This document shows, piece by piece, positions 1 to 8,388 of a DNA stretch of 33,858 bases. Position 1 is the stretch's first letter, and every line of letters begins with the position of its first letter. Under the pieces are notes generated by a model. The model was not told the DNA's origin and made no database searches. It saw only the letters and a program-made list of their open reading frames with translations. Both the position numbers and the translations under genes were made by a program. This stretch comes from Fibrobacterota bacterium. GTDB lineage: Bacteria; Fibrobacterota; Fibrobacteria; UBA11236. The DNA lies in contig JAEKLQ010000073.1 of assembly GCA_019509785.1 (NCBI GenBank), positions 1-33,858 of the forward strand, written 5' to 3'.

Positions 1-529
1 CCTCGGCGACGGATCCGGCGTCATCCCCCTTGAGCATGGACCGGTAGGTCTTCTCCGCCTCTTCCAGCCGGCCCAGCTGGGCGTAGGATTGCGCGGCCAT
101 CTGGCCGGCCTCGCCGGCTTGGGCGCTGGCGGGGTATTTCTTGCGGACCTGCTCGTATTGGGCCAGGGCCTTCTCGAATTCGCCGAGCGTGTAATATTGA
201 TTCCCCTTCCAGGTGAGGATCTCGGGAACCTTGTCGTCCTGCGGGGAAACGGCCAGGTAATTGTCCAGGGTCTGTAGGTAGAGATCGCTGGCGTAGGCCG
301 AAGGCGCCTTGGTGGAATCCAGGCCCTTAAGCCCCGCGTCCACCGTGCCGACGCTATCGCCCTTCGCCGCGGTCAGCTTCACCTCCGCCAAGGGAGGGCC
401 CGCGTCCTGCTTCGCATCCGCATGATGACCGCGTAGGACAGCGCACCCGGCCAACGGCAGGGCCAGGGCCGCCCAAGCGGCCAGCCGGAACCGGGATCCC
501 GCCCGCGCCTTCCGATTATCGCTTCCCAT
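1..529 (-). CDS. TPR-containing lipoprotein, C-terminus beyond window
   Basis: Translation from the ATG at 529 gives a basic N-region, a hydrophobic stretch and the lipobox L-A-G-C (Cys at about residue 29), so this is a predicted type II signal-peptide lipoprotein. After a linker, residues from about 70 onward read as tetratricopeptide helices (for example YYTLGEFEKALAQYEQV, then SYAQLGRLEEAEKTY), like YbgF/BamD-type periplasmic TPR proteins. The frame is open to base 1, so the 3' end is missing. The start overlaps the stop of the 1205-residue TPR gene (516) by 14 bp, implying translational coupling as the last visible gene of a five-gene operon. Function is inferred as an outer-membrane-anchored scaffold working with that large TPR protein. 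The specific partner is unknown. Confidence 0.8.
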   Translation of the reverse strand, partial: MGSDNRKARAGSRFRLAAWAALALPLAGCAVLRGHHADAKQDAGPPLAEVKLTAAKGDSVGTVDAGLKGLDSTKAPSAYASDLYLQTLDNYLAVSPQDDKVPEILTWKGNQYYTLGEFEKALAQYEQVRKKYPASAQAGEAGQMAAQSYAQLGRLEEAEKTYRSMLKGDDAGSVAE

Positions 530-3500
530 TGGCGCCCTTCTTCTTCTTCGCTTCGAGAGCCTTCCCGAGTTCCAGCGCGCGTTGCCGGGCCGCATCGATC
601 TTATCGGTCGGCCGCTTGCCCGCATCCGCCCCGTCATCCAACTGGATCTTGGCGCCCTCCCCCGCCCCCTTCGGCGCCCCGCCCTCTTCGGCCTTGCGCA
701 GCATTTCCTGCGCGGCCACGATGGCGTTGTACGCCGAGGCCTTCTTCAGCTTGTCATCGCCCATGCGCGAGACCCGCATGTACTTCTTGGCGGCGGCCGC
801 GTAATCTTCCAGGGAGTAGTAGGCTTCCGCCTCCTGGTATTCGTACTTGGGCAGCTTGGGATTTTCCGGATAGATGCGCAGGAAGGTCTCGAAGGCATCG
901 ATGGCCTTGCGCAGATAAGTCTCGCGCATGCGCGCGTTTTCGCCCGAGGCGCCGTCCAATTGCTTGGCCTCGTATAGGTAATGGCGGGCCACCAATTCGA
1001 TGGCTTGCTCGCTCACCGAATCGGCGATATCGCGCGCGTCCTGCTTGGCCAGCTTCTTGTACCATTCCCCGCTGCGGCAATAGAGGCGGAAAATCTTCTC
1101 CCGTACTTCCGCCGCGCGTTGGTAATTCTGCTCTTTCTCGTAGGCGCGCGCCAGTTCCATGATGGCCTCGGGCATGCGCTCGTAATCAGGATATTCGTTC
1201 ATCAGGGCCTCCAGGGCGCGTTTGGCCCGATCCAACCGGCCCGCCTGGGTATAAATGATGGCCATCCTATGGAGCAACTTGGCGCCCAGGCGGGCGTCGC
1301 CCAGCTTGTCGGCGAAGGCCTTGCTTTGCTTCAGGCCTCCGTCCCCCGTGGTGTCGCTTTCGGCGATGGACAAGGCGGCGAATTGCAAGGCTTCGCTGGT
1401 CAGGACCGACTTGGCCTGGGAGGAAACGTCCTTGTGCGCCGACTCTTCCAGGATGAAGGTGAAGGAGCTGATGGCGGTCTTATAAGCGTTGGCGCGGTAG
1501 CGGGTCCACGCCAGCTTGTACAAGGCTTGCTCGAAGTACTTGGAATCGGCGTAATCCAGCACCTTGTCGTAGGCCTCGGCGGCCTTCTCGAGCTGGTTGT
1601 CGTTGAAGTAATACTCGCCGATGTAAATCAACGCCTGCTGGGCGTAGAGCGCCTGCGGGTACTTGGAGGCCAATTCTTCCAGGTACTTGAGGCCCGCCTT
1701 CGGCTCGCCGCGCAAGGTGCGCGAATAGCCCAGGTAATACAAGGCCGCGGGACGGTACGGGGAATCCGGGAACTTCTCGATCAGTTCCAGCCAAGGCAAC
1801 TCGTACGCGTCCGGATCCACCGTGGGTTCGGCTTGGGGCACGGGGAGCTTCCCCCCCGCTTGGACTTCCACCCATTGATAAGCCGCCAGCCTCTTCTTCA
1901 GGCCATCCTCTTCCTGGCCGTAATTGAGATATCCCTTCTGGAAGAGCAGCCAGTCCATGATCCCGGCCGAATTCGGGTCTTCGGAGAGGTTGCGGATGCG
2001 CCGTAGGATTTCGTCGGACTTGCCCGCCAGGCGCTCCGAAATATCGTCGGCAAGCTTGCGGGAATCGCGCGCCAGTTCGATGCGTTTGCGCGAAAGGGCG
2101 GTATCCCCCTTCAAGGCCGATATCTTCAGGTTCAGGCTCTTCTGGGAATACTTCAGGAGGTCTTCCAACCAAGCCTTATGCATCACGTGGATGTCCAGGG
2201 CCAGGGCGCGGCTCTCGAAGAGCTTGCGCTTGACCTGCATGCGGAACCCGAGCGTATCGGCGCCGGCGGAGGATGCCTCCGCGTCGCCGGGCGTGGTTTC
2301 CGATAGCTTGGCCAATACGGCCTCGCGCTCCTGGTTGAAGGTGGCATCCGAATACTCGCCGGACTTGTAATGCGCTTCCACGAAATCGCACATGCCCAAG
2401 CCTTGTTGGTAAAGCCCGGCGATGGCTTCGGGCGAAAGCGGCTTTTGGCGGGCCAGGGCCGTATTCGCCTTTTCCAGCTTGGCCCGGATCGCCTCCGCCT
2501 GTTCGGGAGAGATCAACTTGCCGTCCTCGCGCGCTTTCAGCTTCCTGCCCAATTCCTTGAGCAGATCGGACTGCTTATCCACCTGCAATCGGAAGTCCCA
2601 TTCGCTCTTGGCCCGCAGCATCACCTTGCGGATGAGGACGTTGAATCCCTCGATGGCCCACGGGTTGTCGGGATACTGGGCGATCAGCTTCTTAAGGATG
2701 AATTCGCCCGCGTCCAAATCGCCCATGCGGATATTGCTCCACACCATCCCGAAGAGGGCCTCGGCCTGGAAGCCCTCCTGATCCAGCAGGTTCTGGTAGC
2801 CCTTCAAGGCTTGTTCGTAATGGCCTTCCTCATAGTTCAAATGGGCCAGCGCCAATTCGGCCTCGCCATGGAGGCGCTTATCGAGCTGGGATTCGCTCAC
2901 CAAGGTCGTCAGCACCCCGCGGGCCGCGGCCGTGCGCTTCTGCCGCACCAGGGATTTGGCGTATACGAAGAGCGACTTGAACCAATGCCCGTTCTTGGCC
3001 CCGTCGGCCTCCATGATTTTCTCCAGCGTCGAGTCGCGGCCCAGGGCGTAGGCGCTTTGGACCGCGAGGTAGCGGGCGGGCGGGAAGAGTTTGCCGTCCA
3101 GGGCATTGGTTGCCATGAACGCGGCGTACTTCGCCAGGACGGAATCGTCCTGGCGCGATTCGAACAAGGCCTGCAGCACGCCGAGGCAGGCCGGTCCGTA
3201 CATGCGGCTATCGGCGCCGACCCGGGCGTAAGCCTGGGCCGCCTTCAGGGGCTTGCCATCCACCATGAAGCCCGCGCCCAGCCAATAATCGATCTTCCCG
3301 ATGGAAATGCGGCCTTGGAAACGGCCGCTAAGGCGTTCCAGATCCGCTTGCACCATTTCGATGGACTTGCCCGCGAGGCGGCCCTTGATGCGGGCCAGAT
3401 CCAGGTTGGCCATCTTTTCCCATTCCGGCTTGCCGGCGCGCGCCGCCAGGGAATCCTTGTAATCGTTCAGCTCGCCGTAGAACCTTTGCGAAGCGCGTCC

Positions 3501-4133
3501 GGTGTTGGCCATCAGGACCTTGAAGAAATCCTCTTCGATGAGGCCGGCCTGGGCTCCCGCCGCGGAGAGCCCGATGCGCATACGGTACTCGGCCAACAAG
3601 GCGAAAGCCTCGTTCCAACGCTTGTTGAGTTCGCGCTGCACCGTCACCAGGCGCGCGATGCGATCCACGTTATCCTTCATCAGCAGGTCCACCATATCGC
3701 GGTTGGGCGTTTCCTGGAGCATTTCCTTGGAGATGAAGAAGGCGTCGTCCAGAGGCTTTTCCAGCTCCGCCACGCGCTTGCGGGTGGAAGCCAGCTTCTT
3801 CTCCAGGCCTTCGATCATGCGATCGAGGCGGACGTCGTCCTCCGGGCCCAGATGGGTCACCGGCGTCGGGTAGAGCTGGAGGTCGCGGAAGTCCTCGCCC
3901 ATATAGCCCAGGCGTTCCAGCTCTTCCGAGATGAGACGTAATTTACGCCGTTCTTCGCGCAGCCGGTTCGCCATGGCGTCGGCCCGGGACCAAAGCGCCT
4001 TATCCGCGGAAGCGGAGGGCGTGTTCGGTCCGGGGCTGCCGCCGGCGGGAGCGCAAAGGACGGTTATAAGGACCAGGAGCAGCAGCCGCATCAGCGGCCG
4101 AAGCATCCTAGTTGAGATCGACGGCTTTGCCAT
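516..4133 (-). CDS. large periplasmic TPR-repeat protein (1205 aa)
   Basis: The N-terminus has a basic segment followed by the hydrophobic run LLLLVLITVLCAPAGG, a signal peptide. The rest is almost entirely helical and rich in TPR-like repeats (for example HYEQALKGYQNLLDQEG, PYRPAALYYLGYSRTLRG, NQLEKAAEAYDKVL, DRAKRALEALMNEYP, DYAAAAKKYMRVSRM), clustered at about residues 420-510 and 790-1150, with charged, coiled-coil-like stretches at about 40-120 and 510-700. The ATG at 4133 has a strong AAGGAGG only 3 nt upstream; an in-frame ATG at 4106, just after the upstream stop, would give a more typical signal peptide, so the start is uncertain by 9 codons. It overlaps the upstream outer-membrane gene by 26 bp and the downstream lipoprotein by 14 bp. 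Length and context resemble a protein scaffold of an envelope-spanning complex. The exact role is unknown. Confidence 0.88.
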   Translation of the reverse strand: MAKPSISTRMLRPLMRLLLLVLITVLCAPAGGSPGPNTPSASADKALWSRADAMANRLREERRKLRLISEELERLGYMGEDFRDLQLYPTPVTHLGPEDDVRLDRMIEGLEKKLASTRKRVAELEKPLDDAFFISKEMLQETPNRDMVDLLMKDNVDRIARLVTVQRELNKRWNEAFALLAEYRMRIGLSAAGAQAGLIEEDFFKVLMANTGRASQRFYGELNDYKDSLAARAGKPEWEKMANLDLARIKGRLAGKSIEMVQADLERLSGRFQGRISIGKIDYWLGAGFMVDGKPLKAAQAYARVGADSRMYGPACLGVLQALFESRQDDSVLAKYAAFMATNALDGKLFPPARYLAVQSAYALGRDSTLEKIMEADGAKNGHWFKSLFVYAKSLVRQKRTAAARGVLTTLVSESQLDKRLHGEAELALAHLNYEEGHYEQALKGYQNLLDQEGFQAEALFGMVWSNIRMGDLDAGEFILKKLIAQYPDNPWAIEGFNVLIRKVMLRAKSEWDFRLQVDKQSDLLKELGRKLKAREDGKLISPEQAEAIRAKLEKANTALARQKPLSPEAIAGLYQQGLGMCDFVEAHYKSGEYSDATFNQEREAVLAKLSETTPGDAEASSAGADTLGFRMQVKRKLFESRALALDIHVMHKAWLEDLLKYSQKSLNLKISALKGDTALSRKRIELARDSRKLADDISERLAGKSDEILRRIRNLSEDPNSAGIMDWLLFQKGYLNYGQEEDGLKKRLAAYQWVEVQAGGKLPVPQAEPTVDPDAYELPWLELIEKFPDSPYRPAALYYLGYSRTLRGEPKAGLKYLEELASKYPQALYAQQALIYIGEYYFNDNQLEKAAEAYDKVLDYADSKYFEQALYKLAWTRYRANAYKTAISSFTFILEESAHKDVSSQAKSVLTSEALQFAALSIAESDTTGDGGLKQSKAFADKLGDARLGAKLLHRMAIIYTQAGRLDRAKRALEALMNEYPDYERMPEAIMELARAYEKEQNYQRAAEVREKIFRLYCRSGEWYKKLAKQDARDIADSVSEQAIELVARHYLYEAKQLDGASGENARMRETYLRKAIDAFETFLRIYPENPKLPKYEYQEAEAYYSLEDYAAAAKKYMRVSRMGDDKLKKASAYNAIVAAQEMLRKAEEGGAPKGAGEGAKIQLDDGADAGKRPTDKIDAARQRALELGKALEAKKKKGANGKR

Positions 4134-5346
4134 CGGCCTCCTTGCGTCTCATTTCCAATCGCCTCTTTCTTTCCGCCGCGTCGAGCTGTTCGGCATCGAC
4201 CGCGGGCTTGGACAAGGTCTCGTCCAGGTTCACGCGCTTGCGCTTGTCCTGGTAGCGTTTCAGCAGGAACGAGCGGTACAGCTCGCTCGAGGGCTGGGTG
4301 AACCAAAGCGGATAGCGGACCTGCCAGAACACCTTCCACTGGGGGAAGAAGGGCGAATACCCGTCGGTCGCGCCCGCTTGGCAAGGATTGTCCACGGCGC
4401 TGCAAGGCCCCAGTTCGGGGCCGCGATCCGAACTCAAAAGCCAGGCCATGCCTCCTTGCAGTTCCAGCCCGTTCTTGTATTTCAGCTTGGCGCCGGCGTT
4501 GACGTAGACCGGCGTCTCGCGGATATTCACGTCGAAGGTCTTGCCTACCACGTAGAAGCGCTTCCAATCGCCAAGTTCCCGGCCGTATAGATCCCCGCGG
4601 ATCTTTTTCATGATCTGGACCGTAAATGGCTGGGCCTCGACTTCGGCGAAGAAGTCCGTGCTATAGGTTTTCATTTCCACCCCCAGGGACATGGGGAGGG
4701 TGGAGAAATCCTGATCCGGGATCTGGACCTTGCGTTTGCCCGCCTTCACGCGCGCCGCATTGTCGTCGTTCACGTAAGAAGCGAATTCGCCTTCCCAGGC
4801 CAGGTTCCCGTACAGCTTGAAGGGCAGCCAGGAAGAGATGCGGATCAACTCCAGATCGGCGGAGGTCGTGAACTTCCACGAGGTGATGGTCTGGTCGTTG
4901 CCGAGGATGAAACCCTCGGGCCCGAACCCTTCCGTTTTCACGCGGAAGCCGTTGGAAGGGAAGTTGTCCATCATCACCTTGCGCAGCTCGGCGGTCTCGG
5001 CGAGCCCCAGGAATCGTAAGGACTTGTTGTCCGGCGTCGTCAGCTTGGCGCGCGCGTACATGAACCCGGGCTGGAGGACGTAAGAAAGGGCGTTGAGGCC
5101 GCCGGATACGTCCAGGTAATCGGTGAGGCCGTAGTTCAATTCCACGTGCGGCAAGATGGGCGGGATCTTCTGCGCCGCCGCGTTGTCCCACAGGAAGGAG
5201 CGGCCATAGATCGCCAGATGCAGGTTGCCCGCCCCCGCGGTCGAGGAGGACATGGATGTTTGCAGCCCGTCCTGGCGGGAACGCAAGGTTTGGCCGAAGG
5301 CGGCCTGGGCCAATCCCAATAGGGCGATGAGCAACGCGTTCTTCAT
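4108..5346 (-). CDS. predicted outer-membrane protein, paralogue of upstream gene
   Basis: A 412-residue protein with a clear signal peptide (MKNALLIALLGLAQAAFG, cleavage likely before QTLRSR). The body has alternating polar/aromatic segments typical of beta strands (LRFLGLAETAEL, LPFKLYGNLAW, FYVVGKTFDVNI) and no hydrophobic helices, so an outer-membrane beta-barrel or a surface beta-protein is likely. The last ~60 residues are highly charged and helical, unusual for a barrel C-terminus, and may be periplasmic. It shares motifs in the same order with the 400-residue product upstream (RSR near the mature N-terminus; LTTPDNKSLRFLG versus LTMPGNDNLRVFG; DLELIRISSWLPFKLYGN versus DLDWIKVMPTLPLKCYFN), so the two are tandem paralogues. 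Its ATG overlaps the upstream TGA in an ATGA tetranucleotide. The function is not recognised. Confidence 0.85.
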   Translation of the reverse strand: MKNALLIALLGLAQAAFGQTLRSRQDGLQTSMSSSTAGAGNLHLAIYGRSFLWDNAAAQKIPPILPHVELNYGLTDYLDVSGGLNALSYVLQPGFMYARAKLTTPDNKSLRFLGLAETAELRKVMMDNFPSNGFRVKTEGFGPEGFILGNDQTITSWKFTTSADLELIRISSWLPFKLYGNLAWEGEFASYVNDDNAARVKAGKRKVQIPDQDFSTLPMSLGVEMKTYSTDFFAEVEAQPFTVQIMKKIRGDLYGRELGDWKRFYVVGKTFDVNIRETPVYVNAGAKLKYKNGLELQGGMAWLLSSDRGPELGPCSAVDNPCQAGATDGYSPFFPQWKVFWQVRYPLWFTQPSSELYRSFLLKRYQDKRKRVNLDETLSKPAVDAEQLDAAERKRRLEMRRKEADGKAVDLN

Positions 5347-6545
5347 TGCAACAAGTCCTCGATCTGCTTCAACTCGCCGCGGATCTGCTTACGCTTCTCC
5401 ACGGCCTTATCCTGGTCGTCGTCCAGGACGCCCTGCATGTCGTCCTTGGACGGTGTCACCGCTTTGCGTTCCTCCAGGCTGATCTCGTCGAGCTTCAGCC
5501 CCGCGGGTCCGGCGGCCGAATCCTTCGCGGTCGCCCTCGGCCCGGGATTCTTGGCCGCGGCCAGGCGCAGCCGCTTGCGCTCCTCGTCGTTGAAGATGAG
5601 GGCGCGGATGGCCTCGGCGCGGGTTTCGTTGTATACCAGCGGGGATTGGAACCCGATGGCGATGCGCGGAGGCTTGCTCGCCGCCCGATCGTAGAAGGAG
5701 ATCGGATGCAGCGGATCCAGGCTGGCTTCGGCGGTGAAGCTGATGCGATTGCCCAGCATGGTCCGGTATCCGACGCCCATTTCGTAGAACGGGGCCAGGA
5801 AGCTTTTGGACGGGTCGGGATTGAAACGGGTGGCCAGCGGGCGGTACAGCAAGGTCGAAACCCGCGCCCAATAGCCTTTCCGGTTGCCCTTGTACTCTGC
5901 GGCGAATGCGATGCGGTGCTGCGTATATGCATGCGCCAGCGTGTAGTCGTCCAAGTTGGAATAATTGAAGTAGCACTTCAGCGGGAGGGTCGGCATCACC
6001 TTGATCCAATCCAGATCCGCCATGACGGTGAAGAACAACAAAGGATCGAATCCCGGCGTGGTCTCCCCGCGGGAATAGATGTCCTCTTCCGTCGACAAGG
6101 TCGCGTTCAATGCCACACCGAACCCGAACACGCGCAGGTTGTCGTTGCCCGGCATGGTCAGTTGCAGGCGCGCCGTGGCGGCGCCCAGCTTTTCCCCGTC
6201 CCAGGGAACGCCGGACACCTCCAGGTGCAGGAAGTTCGCGAGCCCGATGATCCCGCCCACTTCGGGCACCATCACGAGTTCACGCTGCAGACGATTTCCC
6301 GACCCGTACAGCAGGCGGAAATCATCGCGGTAAACCGTGTCGACTTGCTTCGCGAGCACGTCGTTGGCGACCGGCCGGATGCGGAAGTACGAACTCAATC
6401 CGCCCGTAAGCCAGATGTCCCCGAGCCCGACGGTGTTGGACGCTTGCATCCCCGGCACCGATTCGGCGCGGGATCGCATTTGCGCGGCCATGCACGTCTG
6501 TGCGAGGAGTCCGGCCGATACGAGCAAGACGAGTGCTTTACTCAT
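5343..6545 (-). CDS. predicted outer-membrane protein (first of tandem paralogues)
   Basis: A 400-residue protein beginning with a signal peptide (MSKALVLLVSAGLLAQTCMA, cleavage likely before AQMRSR). Residues 30-310 look beta-rich without membrane helices, consistent with a barrel. From about residue 315 to the end the chain is charged and partly coiled (EERKRLRLAAAKN, then DKAVEKRKQIRGELKQI), the same layout as its downstream paralogue. It overlaps the small DNA-binding gene upstream by 8 bp and the paralogue downstream by 4 bp, so the genes are almost certainly one transcript. No enzymatic motif is visible. A role as one of a pair of outer-membrane components for the TPR proteins downstream is inference. 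Confidence 0.85.
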   Translation of the reverse strand: MSKALVLLVSAGLLAQTCMAAQMRSRAESVPGMQASNTVGLGDIWLTGGLSSYFRIRPVANDVLAKQVDTVYRDDFRLLYGSGNRLQRELVMVPEVGGIIGLANFLHLEVSGVPWDGEKLGAATARLQLTMPGNDNLRVFGFGVALNATLSTEEDIYSRGETTPGFDPLLFFTVMADLDWIKVMPTLPLKCYFNYSNLDDYTLAHAYTQHRIAFAAEYKGNRKGYWARVSTLLYRPLATRFNPDPSKSFLAPFYEMGVGYRTMLGNRISFTAEASLDPLHPISFYDRAASKPPRIAIGFQSPLVYNETRAEAIRALIFNDEERKRLRLAAAKNPGPRATAKDSAAGPAGLKLDEISLEERKAVTPSKDDMQGVLDDDQDKAVEKRKQIRGELKQIEDLLQ

Positions 6546-6795
6546 CGTTGACCGGCCTCAGGGTATCGGGCTTGAAGGTTTTGCCTTCGCGTTTGCGCCT
6601 TCGCTGGTGCTCGCGGAGTAGCTCGATCTCTTCTGGAGAGAACAAGCGCCAGCCGCTGGAGTTGGTGCGGAATCCCGCGAGCGCGGGATTCTCCTCCAGC
6701 CAACGCTTAAGGGTGGAGACGGAGACGCGTAGCGCCTTCGCCACCTGCCCGGTGGTGTGAAAGGGTTGTTGATTGGAACTGTTCAGGCTGTACAT
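6538..6795 (-). CDS. small MerR/excisionase-type helix-turn-helix protein
   Basis: An 85-residue protein with a single winged-HTH DNA-binding domain of the MerR/BldC/excisionase type. The recognition region reads HTTGQVAKALRVSVSTLKRW (about residues 13-32), followed by a wing with GWRLFSPEEIELL (about 49-61) and a basic tail. It lacks the long dimerisation helix and effector domain of full MerR regulators. The ATG at 6795 is preferred over a TTG ten codons upstream because GGAGG lies 5 nt before it. It is the first gene of the operon and overlaps the next gene by 8 bp, so it probably regulates the operon it heads. The cluster of inverted repeats just upstream (6863..6950) is a candidate target. 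A phage excisionase is a less likely reading, as no integrase is nearby. Confidence 0.85.
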   Translation of the reverse strand: MYSLNSSNQQPFHTTGQVAKALRVSVSTLKRWLEENPALAGFRTNSSGWRLFSPEEIELLREHQRRRKREGKTFKPDTLRPVNDE

Positions 6796-6862
6796 CTGAA
6801 CCTCCGTTTTAGGGACGTGATCCAATCGTACCGGGCGGAAGCCGTAAGCCCGTATTTTTTCA

Positions 6863-6950
6863 AGGGGTTAAACCGCCCGCGAAACCCCTCGATGAACGGT
6901 TCGCGAAACCGTCACAAAAGCGGCAAAACATGCCGTAAGGAAAACCCTTA
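6863..6950. promoter_or_regulatory. cluster of four short inverted repeats upstream of the HTH operon
   Basis: Four consecutive dyads lie in under 90 bp: AGGGGTT/AACCCCT (6863-6869 and 6883-6889), ACGGTT/AACCGT (6896-6901 and 6907-6912), CGGCA/TGCCG (6921-6925 and 6931-6935) and TAAGG/CCTTA (6936-6940 and 6946-6950). The last three each have a 5-nt centre. They sit 68-155 bp before the HTH start codon. They could be operators for the HTH protein or hairpins in the leader RNA. I found no convincing -35/-10 pair. The rest of the 6796..7182 gap holds a palindrome CCTGCGCAGG (7007-7016) and a GGCCC/GGGCC dyad (7145-7158), but no gene. Confidence 0.45.
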
Positions 6951-7182
6951 ACAACCCCGCCGCAGAACCGTCCGCCGACCCGCATTCCAGGCTGAATGGA
7001 GTACTACCTGCGCAGGCTTCCCTAGGGGATCCGTCGCGCCCATGGAAGGACCCCAAATCCCTCCACTTCCCTGGAAAAGTCAGGTAGGGCTTTCCCGAGC
7101 AAAGAGGGGTTGCGCCGCATGGGTCGAGTGGAGGATGATTGAACGGCCCATACGGGCCTAAAAACCCAAGCGAGGTTGGCCG

Positions 7183-8280
7183 ATGCCTTTCCTGAAAACC
7201 TGTTCTCCCCTCTTGGTCGCCGCAGCCGTCCTCTCCTTTTCGCCGACCACGCGCGCCCAGGACAACGCCCTCGGCAAGGTTTCGCACAACTTGTACGAGA
7301 TCAGCAAGCCGCATTTGAAGGATCCGCTGCAATGGCCCAGCATCTGGAGCTTAGATCCCCAGGTCGGCCTGCCGGTCGGAATGCAACCGATACGAAAAGC
7401 ACAAACGCAGGAATCGGGATCGGGCGAAATGGAGACGGCGAAATCGGCCAAGCCGAGGAATGATTGGCGGGCGAGCGAGGAGAGGCGTACCCGCGGCTAC
7501 CTGAAGAAGGTCGGGCCGCTGATGCCGGATGAAAAAGAAGATCTCGCCCCCCTGGACGCCCCCAAGCCCGTCCAGGCAGGCCCCATGAAGCATTACCTCT
7601 CGCAATCCATCGCGCTGATCGCCCCTATCCTGGCCGAGCCCTCGCGGGGAGCCTTCTTCCCGGGCGAATGCAGGCTCACGTACAGCTCTTCCAACGAATC
7701 GGAGATCCTGCAAATGTTCGATGAGGTGGTCCTCGAGGCGGGCCAGGACGCGGGAGTGAAAGCGGGCGATCTGTATCGGACTTACGAGGTCGGCGAAGCC
7801 TACCGCACCTACGGATCCGGCCGGGGACTGGGCCGGTTGATCGAAACCAACGGCATCGTCGAGGTGATGCGGGTCGGGCGCAAAAGCGCGACCGCCAGGC
7901 TGGTCAAATGCTACGGAACCGTCTCGCGCAGCACCCGCGCCTGTCCCCTGTCATCCCCTCCGGAAGTGGCCGCCACGTCCTACCAGGTCGCCACCGACGG
8001 GAAGCTGGCTTCGCAAGTGGTTTGGGTGGCCGCCGATCAGCAATTTCCGCAACCTTATGGTTACGCCATCGTAGACCGCGGCGCGGGTAAAGGATATCGG
8101 CCGGGCGACATGGTCCTATTCCTCAACCGCTCCGGCGGGAAAATCACCGACAAGGTGCTCGGGGACGGGATCGTGGTCCATGCGGGGGACAAATCCTCCA
8201 CCATCCTGATCCGGGACCTGCTGCCGGGCATCATCAACCGCGGCGATTACGCCGTGATCGTGCAAAGCGCCGTCCTTTAA
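7183..8280 (+). CDS. secreted protein of unknown function with two similar C-terminal modules
   Basis: A 365-residue protein with a signal peptide (CSPLLVAAAVLSFSPTTRAQ, cleavage after the A of TRA). GAGG sits 7 nt before the ATG. The N-terminal third is low in recognisable motifs. The C-terminal part appears to hold two related beta-rich modules: one with GVKAGDLYRTYEVG then GIVEVMRVGRKSATARLV (about residues 190-250), and one with GYRPGDMVLFLNRSGG then GDGIVVHAGDKSSTILI (about 300-350). The 'G-x-x-x-G-D' start and following strand resemble the C-terminal region of FlgT-like and similar envelope proteins, but this is only a pattern similarity. It is transcribed divergently from the HTH operon and away from it. 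I do not recognise a family. Confidence 0.8.
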   Translation: MPFLKTCSPLLVAAAVLSFSPTTRAQDNALGKVSHNLYEISKPHLKDPLQWPSIWSLDPQVGLPVGMQPIRKAQTQESGSGEMETAKSAKPRNDWRASEERRTRGYLKKVGPLMPDEKEDLAPLDAPKPVQAGPMKHYLSQSIALIAPILAEPSRGAFFPGECRLTYSSSNESEILQMFDEVVLEAGQDAGVKAGDLYRTYEVGEAYRTYGSGRGLGRLIETNGIVEVMRVGRKSATARLVKCYGTVSRSTRACPLSSPPEVAATSYQVATDGKLASQVVWVAADQQFPQPYGYAIVDRGAGKGYRPGDMVLFLNRSGGKITDKVLGDGIVVHAGDKSSTILIRDLLPGIINRGDYAVIVQSAVL

Positions 8281-8295
8281 TCGTCCCCCGTATAG

Positions 8296-8319
8296 GCCGA
8301 AGCATCGGCATTTTATAGT
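8296..8319 (+). promoter_or_regulatory. possible hairpin and -10 element between 7183..8280 and the kinase region
   Basis: GCCGA-AGCA-TCGGC (8296-8309) forms a short hairpin, followed by ATTTTATAGTTTT. This could be a weak terminator for the gene ending at 8280. The same stretch contains TATAGT (8314-8319), a good -10 hexamer 5 nt before an ATG at 8325. No -35 match was found at 16-18 nt spacing. Confidence 0.35.
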
Positions 8320-8388
8320 TTTCCATGGGAATCCCGTCCCGGATCAAGATGTGCTTCACGGGGCGCATGACCGGCGCGGTTCTCGCCT

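Noticed and set aside
2370-3941. Long open frame (523 codons) on the plus strand
   Set aside because: It lies entirely antisense to the 1205-residue TPR gene, whose frame has better codon bias, a signal peptide and repeats. GC-rich genomes give long antisense frames by chance.
5346-6551. Plus-strand frame of 401 codons mirroring the first outer-membrane gene
   Set aside because: Same length and limits as the real minus-strand gene because both use complementary codon positions; it has no signal, domain or Shine-Dalgarno.
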